Part shown: one piece after another, positions 9,301 to 17,100 of the stretch
How positions within the stretch are numbered: the first letter of the stretch is position 1
How the letters are laid out: the number at the start of each line of letters is the position of its first letter
Assembly: GCF_900102195.1 (NCBI RefSeq)
Contig: NZ_FNBE01000019.1
Coordinates: 1-64,000 of the forward strand
Direction of reading: 5' to 3'
DNA: 64,000 bases
From: Pseudonocardia oroxyli
GTDB taxonomy: Bacteria > Actinomycetota > Actinomycetes > Mycobacteriales > Pseudonocardiaceae
The notes under the pieces: generated by a model
The model's database searches: none
What the model was told of the DNA's origin: nothing
Seen by the model: the letters and a program-made list of their open reading frames with translations, nothing else
Position numbers and translations under genes: made by a program

Positions 9301-10375
9301 CCCGACCCCGCAGATCCTCGACGCGGCGCAGCGCCTCTGCACCCTCGCGGTAGTCGGTGTGGCCCCGGAGCTCGTCGATGTCGACCCCCAGCGACCTGTC
9401 GAGTGCCCGTTCGCGGTCGAGGGCCCCCGACGCCTCGGCGAACTCGGCTCGCGCCGCCCCGAGCTCCTCGTCGTTCTCGCGTGCGGCACGAGTCAGGTCG
9501 TCCATCGTGGTGGTGGCGGTGATCAGCTCGGCGGCGGCCGCGCGCAGCACCCGTCGGGCGTAGGTCTGCTGGGCGACCGCGAGCGTGCGGGCGGCCTCGG
9601 CCTCCGCCTCGAGCTGCTCCAGCTCCTCCCGCTGGCGGTCGAGTCGTTGGAAGCCCTCGGCGAGCTCACCGAGCTCGGTCTCCCCCAGCGGCGGCAACGC
9701 CTTCGACAGCAGGGTCGAGAGCAGCGCGGGATCCAGGCGCTGCGACAGCTTCGGGGTGCGCAGCTGCAGCAGGGCCAGGATCAGCGACTCGTAACGCTGC
9801 TCACCAATCCCTCCGAAGAGGACGGAGCGGACGGCGGCCCGGTGCTCGGCGGGGCCGTGGACCGAGCCGTCGTCCCCGATCCTCTCCACGAGTGCGGCAC
9901 GCGTCAGCGGGAGGGAGTCCGCCGTCGTGAACTCGCCGGGCGCCACCTCGCGTTCGAGGGTGAAGTAGTCCGCCTGGGCGGTGCGCGTGTGCGTCGTGGC
10001 CGCCAGGCGGGCGCCGCAGACGAACCAGTGGCGGGTGCCGTCCGCCGCGTCCCGGGAGAACTCGAGCCACACGTAGCCCACGCGCGTCTTCCCGGCCGCG
10101 CCCTCGCCCATCAGGTTCCAGTGCATCGTCCGTTCGGACGTGCCGAAGGTCGACAGGCGCTGGGCGCGCAGACTCGCGTCGAACAGGAAGGGCAGGAGCA
10201 ACTCGAGCGCCTTCGACTTCCCGCTGCCGTTCGATCCACGGAGCAACAGCCGGCCGCGGTGGAACTCGAAGACCTCGTCGTAATAGCGCCACACGTTCTG
10301 GATGCCCGCCCGCCGCGGGACCCAGCGCGCACTGCCGGTGTCCTGCCGGGTGGGACGCAGCGCGGTGACGGTCAT
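6335..10375 (-). CDS. jetC: Wadjet type II component JetC (SMC-like ATPase, TIGR02680)
   Basis: JetC is the motor of Wadjet, an SMC/MukB-like ATPase thought to extrude DNA loops before JetD cuts. The 1346-aa protein carries the Walker A motif GSNGSGKSK at residues 47-55. A long coiled-coil region (heavy in Ala, Arg, Glu, Leu) follows, then the ABC signature ALSGGEKAIALHLPLFAA near residue 1235 and Walker B VILLDEVFVGVDE near residue 1262. A conserved histidine follows in LTSDHEWC. The ATG overlaps the jetB stop by four bases. A very long open frame antisense to it is a GC-codon shadow. Confidence 0.95.
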   Translation of the reverse strand: MTVTALRPTRQDTGSARWVPRRAGIQNVWRYYDEVFEFHRGRLLLRGSNGSGKSKALELLLPFLFDASLRAQRLSTFGTSERTMHWNLMGEGAAGKTRVGYVWLEFSRDAADGTRHWFVCGARLAATTHTRTAQADYFTLEREVAPGEFTTADSLPLTRAALVERIGDDGSVHGPAEHRAAVRSVLFGGIGEQRYESLILALLQLRTPKLSQRLDPALLSTLLSKALPPLGETELGELAEGFQRLDRQREELEQLEAEAEAARTLAVAQQTYARRVLRAAAAELITATTTMDDLTRAARENDEELGAARAEFAEASGALDRERALDRSLGVDIDELRGHTDYREGAEALRRVEDLRGRARGVRDRVATEQAAAAGAVSQAETDTTVAEEAAGELVEAQTAEAETVEVARAAAVRAGMESVVAEARPIGRSDRHRAAALVEAAATGRAQQIAEVRDVVEAHTAAVGRRSDLEDLLDGARTALQEAQDVVRARADLRAEALGAREERLREWVVACRELRVDEADVVAAADDEPTLSELVEDAVRAASEMLLAAAAELRVGREGTATRLAAVEEELATVRSARHVPPSAPPTRTADRAGRGGAPLWQLVDFAPDVPAEWRSALEAGLQSSGLLDAWLTPDGRADWAGHDVLADPADLALAPARSLADVLVPEPDTAVPRERILALLRVVAFDDALPQHHPAAFGADGTWRLGAVTGSWGKPEPEHIGATARARTRERRITELERDRDSARDELARLDRDLQVVADRRGAVQAERSRRPDRTALDAATRELRRAESDVSARDAEIARFVQLLGVVSAEVARLLRDLHEAAARTGLPSGAEDLSRLAGAVDGFRSAARGWLDRCGDLVAATRRAHDTETTAARSREAADVRRDAAADAAAELEDLEQAAATAEGAIGQTYRDLVAQLGELQQRRTGAVAAADTAFAQVRECELRIMQLRTRAERAEAERDTAVELRDRAGERMRLVGSGTFAADAGVDEPAAGEQADSVRATLDLARGLAARWAATPHEPAQIARAFGTLSDELYRSREILGVRADLELSAVADHHVLTASSGGVRTGAAGLADRVKAEATRAAEDITAAERQLFETTLTGDTRRHLADRIRQATALVDGMNARLDEVRTASRVAVRLDWKVDPDLPASARAARDLLLKDPSRLGEAEREALHRFFRDRVDEARARDDAVGWEQQLGEVFDYTSWHRFEVTVDRGKGEGWQVLTRKLHGALSGGEKAIALHLPLFAAVAAHYESVPRGPRVILLDEVFVGVDEVNRGQVFALLASLDLDLVLTSDHEWCAYSELDGIAVHQLVTSEDDDAVTTARFVWDGEDWLESEEGDD

Positions 10376-11577
10376 CGCGTCTCCCTCGCCTCGGTGATCC
10401 CGACGACGGTGTACCGGGCGGCCGCTGGCGTCGCGACGACCACGCCCTCCCGCCACGTGACCAGGCCGAAGTCGAGCAGGACTCCGACGGCGGCATCCCG
10501 CAGCCGGGCGTGGCCGTCGTCGTTCTGATAGGCCTTCGCCCATGCCGGGAACCGGCGCATCAGCTCGCCGATCTCGCCGGTCAACTGCTCCGGCACCGCC
10601 CCGCCGACCGCCGCGATGCGGTCGAGCAGCGCCAAGGCGGCGATGCGGGCGTGGCTGCCGTCGTCCGGGAAGCGCACGTCCGTGGCGATGCCGTCGGGAT
10701 CGACGAGCAGCCACCCCTCGGCCCGCTCCTCCAGGACCATGCCCGCCTCCTCGGCCGCCCGGCGCAGCAGCTGCCGCCCGGTCGGGGACGACGCGTAGGC
10801 GAGCTCGGCCTCGCTCAGGTCGTCCCGGTGGACCACCGGGTCGTCCAGCAACCGGCGGAAGAGCCGATGACGGGCGTGCAGCGTGCGCTGGAAGCCGCCT
10901 TCCTCGCCGGTGCCGTACCGAGGCTCGACGAGGAGCTCGGTCAGCCGGGCCTGCGGGTCGGTGACCGGCGCGGTGAGCCGGGACGGCCCCGTCGGCGCCG
11001 CGATCAGCCTCATCAGCAGTGTCGCGTCCACGCGGTAGAGGACCTTGGCGGCGGTGGAGTCCACATAGGAGTCGGTGGCACCGTCGACGGCGGCCAGCGC
11101 CTCAAGCCCCTCCAGGAGCCGGAGGGCGTCGACGAACGCTTGACGCTGGGCCCGGCTCGCCGTGTCGAAGGGCGGCAGCGCGGGGTCGGCGGCGCAGGCC
11201 TGCACGACCCGGTCCGCCAGCAGCCCGATCGTCGTGACCGGGGTGCCGAGGAGCTCGGCGGCGACGACGCAGAGCAGCACGTACCGACGCCGGTCGAACG
11301 GCGCGGCGCCAGTGCGGGAGCGGCGGGCCGGTCGGGACGCGTCGATCGTCGTCCGGATCTTGGACAGCCGCGCGTAGCCCGCCCGCGCCTCGACCACCAG
11401 GCGCCATCCGCAGTAGTAGTCGAACCAGCGGGTGAGCACCGCACCGCGCCGCCGCACGACCTCGAAGTCCGCCGGACGCGCCCGCGCGGTCAGCAGCGGA
11501 GACGCCAGCAGGACCCGGACCCCGCGCGCCACCTCCTCGCGCTCGGCGATGACGAGCTGGTTGCCCAGAGCACTCAT
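10372..11577 (-). CDS. jetB: Wadjet type II component JetB (DUF2398, TIGR02678)
   Basis: JetB is the kite-like subunit that links JetA and JetC. The protein is 401 aa, a normal DUF2398 length. Features supporting the family include the N-terminal ERE-VARGVRVLLASPLL segment, WFDYYCGWRLVVE, the arginine-rich KIRTT stretch, RRRYVLLCVVAAELL, and the C-terminal winged-helix region ending in AARYTVV. The start ATG (MSALGNQL) overlaps the jetA stop by four bases. The reading frame stays open for about 280 codons upstream, but that part is an alternate frame of jetA. Gene order A-B-C-D agrees with known type II Wadjet operons. Confidence 0.93.
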   Translation of the reverse strand: MSALGNQLVIAEREEVARGVRVLLASPLLTARARPADFEVVRRRGAVLTRWFDYYCGWRLVVEARAGYARLSKIRTTIDASRPARRSRTGAAPFDRRRYVLLCVVAAELLGTPVTTIGLLADRVVQACAADPALPPFDTASRAQRQAFVDALRLLEGLEALAAVDGATDSYVDSTAAKVLYRVDATLLMRLIAAPTGPSRLTAPVTDPQARLTELLVEPRYGTGEEGGFQRTLHARHRLFRRLLDDPVVHRDDLSEAELAYASSPTGRQLLRRAAEEAGMVLEERAEGWLLVDPDGIATDVRFPDDGSHARIAALALLDRIAAVGGAVPEQLTGEIGELMRRFPAWAKAYQNDDGHARLRDAAVGVLLDFGLVTWREGVVVATPAAARYTVVGITEARETR

Positions 11578-13124
11578 CGCGCGGCCACCGCACGGTGCCG
11601 CCCCCGCGCCCGACCGGCGTGTCGGATGTCGACCAGATAGTCCGGTCCCTCGAAGCGGCCGCGCGGCGTGAGGAGCACGGCGGACGCGGTGCCTGCGGCG
11701 GGTGGGCTCAGGACGATCTCCATCCGGCCGTCCGCGGTGACGGCCCGTCGGCGCCCGTCGGACCCGGCGGCCGAGCTCAAGGCCCGACCGAGCAGCTCCA
11801 GCAGCCGGAGGAACACACCGTGGTCCAGCCGACCGAACGACGACAACGACACCGGGCCCGAGCCGGCGAGGACCGCCCACGCCGCGTCCGCCTGGGCCCG
11901 CTCCTGACGGGCTCGTTCGGCACGTTCGGCGCGGAGCACCGCCACGTCCCGCACCCGCCCCGGACGAGTGTGCCGTTCCGTGCGCCCCGAGCTCCGGAGC
12001 AGCGCGGAGACCGGTACGGGCGGCGCTTCCCGCCACGACGTCGACGGCGACACCAGCTCCGGGTCGGGGTGGGCCAGGTGCGCATGGCGTGCCGACCCCA
12101 GCCCGAACGCCACCGACCAGAGCCGATGGCAGTCCTCCTCCCCCGGCGCTGCCGCGAACCCCCGGGCGAGCTCGCGGAAGTCCTCGCTCGCGCTGCTCAC
12201 CCGCTTGCGGGACTCGGTGATCCGGTCCAGCGCCTGCAGCAGCGCGACCACTGCACGGCGCGACACGGTGTGCAGCTGGTCGATCCTGGCCGCCGAACCG
12301 TCCTCGGGCAGGAACCACGCCCGCAGCCCGGACCAGCGGACCCGCCTCCGCTCGACCCACGCCACCGCCCGGTCCTCGGTCGGCGACGGCGGGAGGTCCG
12401 CGCCCGCGAGCGCCCGCCGCCACAGGTCCTCGATCCCGAACGACTCGACCCTCCGCGTCCCCGCCGCCACCGCCAGGGCACGACGGTCCAGATCGCCGAG
12501 GAACTCCTGCAGGTAGGCCACCGTCGCGGCCTTCACCTCGTGGAACACGCTCAGATCCACGCCCTCGACCCGCACCAGCCGCTGGAGCTCGCCGTTGAAC
12601 TGGCGGGTGTTGGCGCGCAGTGCCTCCAGATGGTGCTCGAGCTCCATGAGCGCCGCGAAGACGGCACGGTTCGGGGCGGCGCCGTCCTCCAGGAGCGCGC
12701 CCAGTGCCCCCAGCCGGTCCGCGACGGCGTGCAGCACCGCCGTCTGCAGAGCACCGGCCGAGGAGAGCACCTCCAGCGCGTGCTCCACGCCGGCGAGCGC
12801 CGCCTCGCCCCGCCTGGTCAGCGTGTACGAGACGTTCCGCTGCTCATACTCCTCCGCCGTGCGGTAGTCGCCCGCGTGGTCTTGGGTGGCCTCGACCAGC
12901 TGCCACCGCCGGAGGCTCGCGAGTGCGTCGACGAGATCGTCGTCCTCCAGCGCGGCGAACCAGCCCACCCCACGTAGCCGCTCCCGGACCTGTTCGGGCT
13001 TGAGGGAGGTCTCCAGGCGGTCGTTCGCCTCGCCGAACGCCTGCAGCACCGCCGAGTAGAGATCGGCGCGATCGCCGTGGGTGAAGCGGAACAGGTCAGT
13101 CGGTACGCGGTGCAGGCGATCCAT
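11574..13124 (-). CDS. jetA: Wadjet type II component JetA (DUF2397, TIGR02677)
   Basis: JetA is the kleisin-like subunit that bridges the SMC heads. The 516-aa product matches DUF2397. It has an N-terminal winged-helix-like region (FRFTHGDRADLYSAVLQAFGEANDRLETSL), the ASLRRWQLVE motif, a helical middle with YLQEFLGDLDRRA, and the C-terminal part with LSLSSFGRLDHGVFLRLLELLG that is typical of the family. The start is the ATG before DRLHRVPTD, with a strong GGAGGAG ribosome site eight bases upstream. It opens the Wadjet operon. The 366 bases upstream to the next hairpin hold no gene and presumably the promoter. Confidence 0.93.
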   Translation of the reverse strand: MDRLHRVPTDLFRFTHGDRADLYSAVLQAFGEANDRLETSLKPEQVRERLRGVGWFAALEDDDLVDALASLRRWQLVEATQDHAGDYRTAEEYEQRNVSYTLTRRGEAALAGVEHALEVLSSAGALQTAVLHAVADRLGALGALLEDGAAPNRAVFAALMELEHHLEALRANTRQFNGELQRLVRVEGVDLSVFHEVKAATVAYLQEFLGDLDRRALAVAAGTRRVESFGIEDLWRRALAGADLPPSPTEDRAVAWVERRRVRWSGLRAWFLPEDGSAARIDQLHTVSRRAVVALLQALDRITESRKRVSSASEDFRELARGFAAAPGEEDCHRLWSVAFGLGSARHAHLAHPDPELVSPSTSWREAPPVPVSALLRSSGRTERHTRPGRVRDVAVLRAERAERARQERAQADAAWAVLAGSGPVSLSSFGRLDHGVFLRLLELLGRALSSAAGSDGRRRAVTADGRMEIVLSPPAAGTASAVLLTPRGRFEGPDYLVDIRHAGRARGRHRAVAAR

Positions 13125-13490
13125 CCGTCTCCTCCGGGTCACAGACACCGTAGGGCAGAACCCCGACAGTTCCTCGACGCGCGGACTTCCGACAGGAGCG
13201 CTTCGGACGGGCCGGCCCTGCTCTGTCAGATCTGCCTGCACGTCGCCAACGAATGCCGAGTTGCTCCCCCGGCTCCAGGCTTGCTGAGCGCAGGCTGCCG
13301 TCGGCGCAGGTCAGCGGGGAATGTCCACCTGGGCGCCGGGTGATGCCGCCAGGTCGGCGTGGCGCCCGCGTTGCGGTCAAGGTCACCAACGACCCCGCCA
13401 TCACCTGCGGAGACGCCAATGCGCCCTGAGGAGCGACCGAAGAGGTCACCGTTGTTGTCAAAACCTGCGTCAAACGCTCCGAAACAGTCA
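13125..13490. other. Gene-free region upstream of the Wadjet operon
   Basis: I see no supported gene in these 366 bases. Two overlapping open frames on opposite strands have irregular composition and no recognisable protein features. The region probably contains the Wadjet promoter, but I cannot pick out a convincing -35/-10 pair. Confidence 0.4.
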
Positions 13491-13540
13491 CGAAGGCCCT
13501 GGTCTCTGAGCTCCTCGCGGAGTCCTGACCAGGGCCTTCG
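13491..13540 (-). terminator. Terminator hairpin of the original tRNA-Val transcript
   Basis: The arms CGAAGGCCCTGGTC and GACCAGGGCCTTCG are a perfect 14-bp inverted repeat around a 22-base loop. It lies a few bases beyond the tRNA-Val 3' fragment in the att repeat, on the side where the tRNA 3' end would have continued before the element inserted. It was therefore probably the terminator of the uninterrupted tRNA gene. There is no U tract, which is common in actinobacteria. Confidence 0.6.
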
Positions 13541-13545
13541 TCAGT

Positions 13546-13588
13546 GTGGGCGATACTGGGATCGAACCAGTGACCTCTTCGGTGTGAA
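13546..13588. repeat. Left attachment site (43-bp tRNA-Val 3' fragment)
   Basis: These 43 bases are identical to 44714-44756. They hold the 3' half of a tRNA-Val (T arm, variable region and part of the anticodon arm, minus strand), with nothing tRNA-like on the 5' side. This is the duplicated half left by site-specific integration into a tRNA gene. It marks the left boundary of the 31-kb element. Confidence 0.9.
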
Positions 13589-14105
13589 GTTGATCTTGTG
13601 CGTTTTCCGAGTCTCCGTCCATCTCGGACACAACGCCCTGAACTGCAGTAACGGTCTCAAGTGACCTGGGTAGTCTTGTGCGACTCAGACCGTCTCAGGG
13701 GTCGATGCTTACAGTTCCGCTTACAGATCATGGAATCTCAGCGTTGATCGTTATCACTCAGTGTGATCGTCACTCGCAGTGGCCGTCGTATGTCCATTGT
13801 GTCTGAACGGGCCGTCTGGCATTCCCGCTCGATCCCGACAAAAGGCGACAGGCCGCGCTTGCACGCGTCCGCAGAGAACGACCGGCACCGGTGGACAGTC
13901 ATCGAAATGATGATCGGAGCGCCGCACCTGAAACACCGCTTGCGGTCATCCCGACAGCCCAGGTAATTAGGCTTTTCGGCGCAGTCATCCTTGTAGGACG
14001 AGATGGGAGCGGGGGCACTAGACGCGCCCTGTACCGGACTCGTAACAGTAGGTTGATTACCGGCGATACGCCGACGCGCTGTACGACGGAGAGGCCGCGA
14101 ACCGC
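13589..14105. other. Lower-GC element end with repeats and a doubtful small ORF
   Basis: This 517-base segment just inside the left junction has clearly lower GC than its surroundings. Near 13707-13727 the octamer GCTTACAG occurs twice, and the second copy belongs to the 12-bp repeat also found near the right junction. A minus-strand open frame (13738-14163) encodes a cysteine-containing stretch with CFRCGAP and a later HRCRSF, which could be a small zinc-ribbon-like protein. Its arginine-rich N-terminus overlaps the helicase gene start and the coding case is weak. I therefore do not call it a gene. Confidence 0.4.
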
Positions 14106-17100
14106 ATGTTCGCCGAGACGCACGAGGCACGAGGCATGGACGACGAGACGACGACCGCTCCACAGAACGCGCAGGATCCCCTCGTCGACCGGGCGGTCCG
14201 CCTCTTCACCTTCCTCGGCGAGGCTCAGCGTCTGCGCAGCACGTCCGTCGTGGACCTCGAGACCTGCCGGCGCGAGGGCGCGGTGCTGTGGCTGGCCGAC
14301 GCGCCGGCTCATCCCGCTGTCGGCGGTGGAGTCCGCCACGCCCACGTCGAGGGCGATCCCGCCGTGCTGACGATCGACCGCGTCCCCGCGGTCGCCGCTC
14401 CCGAGCCCGATACCGCACTCGCGGGTTGGCTGGACGAGTCGCCCGTCGACCCGCGCCGTGAGCCGGTGCTGCGGGAGTACCGGTCACTCGAGGTGGACGA
14501 CGAACACGGCGGGACCACCCGCCGTCGAGTGGAGCGCAGCGAGCGCCCGGAGATCGACGAGGCCTTCGCCGCCTACCTGCCCCACTGGCAGGCGTGGGCG
14601 GAGCAGGAGCACCGCGACCAGCCCGCCCGCGACTACTACAACGAGCTGTTCTCCATCCATGTCTCCGCCGCGGGCCATCCCGAGGAACTCGAGCTCGTCC
14701 TCGGGAGCAGCCTCCTCACCTGGGTAGTGCCGGCCGGCGACAAGGTTCGGCGCCACCTGCTCACCACAGCGGTCCGCATCGAGTTCGACGAGGACACCGG
14801 CCGGTTGGCCCTGCTGGCGGACGACACCGTCGAGGGCGCGACGCTGGAGTTGGACATGCTCGATCCCGGCCTCGTCGGACAGCCCCGTCTGGTGAACGAG
14901 TTGCGCGACCGTGCCCGGGAGACCGAGGCGCACCCGCTCGACCGCGAGAGGATGGGCGAGCTCGGCAGGCGGGTCACCCATCAGCTCGCCGCCGATGCCC
15001 AGTACCGCGACGCGGACGACCCGACGCTCCCCGCCGCGGCGCCGGTCACCTCCTTCGCCCCCGCCCTGCTGCTGCGCAAGCGCTCGCAGAAGGGCCTGCT
15101 GGAGATCTTCCGACGCATCGTCGAGCAGCTGCGCGAGTCCGGTGAGGTGCCTGACGGCATCCGGCCCCTGGTCGATGCCGATCACGAGCCGCTCGGCACC
15201 GAAGGCAGCCTCGACGGTGCGGGTGCGGTGATCCACGTCGAGGAGGATCCGTTCCTCCCACTGCCCCTCAACGACCGTCAGCTCCAGATCCTGCGTCGCG
15301 TCGACACGACGGCACAGACCCTCATCCAGGGACCGCCCGGCACCGGCAAGACCCACACCGCCGCCGTCCTCATCACCCACCTGCTCGCCCAGGGCAAGCG
15401 CATCCTGGTCACCGCGCAGACCGACCGCGCGCTCAAGGAGGTGCGCGAGAAGCTGCCCGAGGCCATCCAGCCGCTGGCGGTCGCTGTCGTCGGTTCCTCC
15501 CGGGAGGACATGTCGGACCTGAGGGTGGCGGTGGAGCGGATCGCGGCGACCGCCGCCGAGCACGACGCCGACGACGCCGCGCGCTCCATCCGCCGGCACC
15601 TCGACGGCATCGACGACCTCCGTCGGCTGCGTGCGGAGCTCGGCCACCGCCTGCAGTCGGCGCGCGAGCGCGAGGTGGTCGAGGTCGATCTCGACGGGTA
15701 CCGGGGATCCCCGGCCGCCGTCGCCCGGGAGGTCCGCGCGGGCGACGAGCGCCACGGCTGGCTGACCGAGCTGGTTGACGCCCCGAGCGGCCGGGCCCCG
15801 CTGTCCGCGGTGGAGCTCGCGGCCTGGCGAGGTCATCTGCGCGACACGGACCTCGTCGCCGACGAGCCCGAGGCCGGTCATCGGCTCGTTCCGCTCGAAG
15901 CCCTGCCCGACGCCGCGGCGTTCGCCTCGCTGGTCCACGCCGAGCGCCAGGCCAATGGCATCGCCGAGTCGTACGCCGCCCTGCAGCCGGACGCTGCGTA
16001 CGCCCCCGCGTCGGCGTTGAAGGCGGAGACTCGGCGACTGCTCGCCGACCGCATCGGGGTACTGCTTCGTGACACGCGCGAGCTCCTCGGTGGTCACGAG
16101 GCCTGGCTCCAGGAGGCCGCAACCGACCTCGCACGCGGGCGCGGTTCGGTGTGGAGTGGGCGGCACGGCGAGCTCTGCGGCCTGATCGACCAGGCCGGCC
16201 GGCTGGTCGCCGACCTCGGGGCGGCCACGACGGTGACGGTCCAGGGTGGCGACATCGGCCTCCTCGTCCCTGCCGCACAAGGCGTCGGCGCACATCTCGA
16301 TGCCGAGAATGCGATCAAGCTGGGTGGGGACGGGCTGCCCAAGCAGGGCATGCTGACCCCCCGCGCGGTGAAGACCGCCGAGTCGTTCTTCGCGCGTGTC
16401 CGGGTGAACGGCCTCGCGCCGACCACCGCACCCCAGGTGCGTGCGTTCCTGCTCTGGGTCGAGGCGAACCACGTCCTGGACGCTCTGGACCGCGCCTGGC
16501 CCGCGTCCGTCGTGATCCCCCCGGAGGACACCCCGGCCGAGCGGCTCGAATGGCACCGGGCGGAGGCGGGGTCGCTCGGCAGGCTCCTCGGCCTGGACGC
16601 CCGGCTGCTCGCCGAGGACGGCCGTGTGGCGGCTCTCGGGCTGCCTCGACCGGCCTGGCTCAACCCGGCCTCCGTCGAACGGTACCTCGCCGTACTCACA
16701 GCGGTTCAGACGGCCGAGGAGGCCGCCGCGGCCACGGCGCGCATCGACCAGGCCGTCTCCGCACTGGTCGATGCCGAACGTGAGGCAGATGCCGCACCGG
16801 TGCTCTCGAACCTCCTTCGAGCGACCCGCTCACGCGACGATCGCGCCTACGCGTCCGCGCACCAGCGTCTCGCCAGGCTCTGGCACGTTCGTGAGCTGCT
16901 TCGTCGCCGGGACGAGCTCGGCTCTCGTCTCGCAGGCGCCCCCGGACTCGCGGCCGCCATCGCGAGCACGCCCGACTCGCCCGTGTGGGACGAGCGGATT
17001 CCGGAGATCGAGGACGGGTGGCTCCACGCCGTGGCGTCGAGCTGGCTGTCGTCGCAGGAGGCTGCGGACGTCAACGCGGTGCAGCGCGAGATCCTCGTCG

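Noticed and set aside
6185..10528. Open frame of 1447 codons on the plus strand across the Wadjet jetC region
   Set aside because: It is antisense to jetC, arginine/glycine-rich and lacks any motif. It is a GC-codon shadow of the minus-strand gene.
13546..13588. Second tRNA-Val gene at the left island end
   Set aside because: Only the 3' half is present with no D arm or 5' acceptor strand, so it is an att remnant and not a tRNA gene.
13738..14163. Cysteine-containing 141-codon minus-strand frame near the island edge
   Set aside because: Its N-terminal part is arginine-rich and overlaps the helicase start, there is no clear ribosome site, and the cysteine spacing fits no known finger.
14484..16556. 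690-codon minus-strand frame opposite the helicase
   Set aside because: It is opposite a gene with clear SF1 motifs and shows only low-complexity composition.
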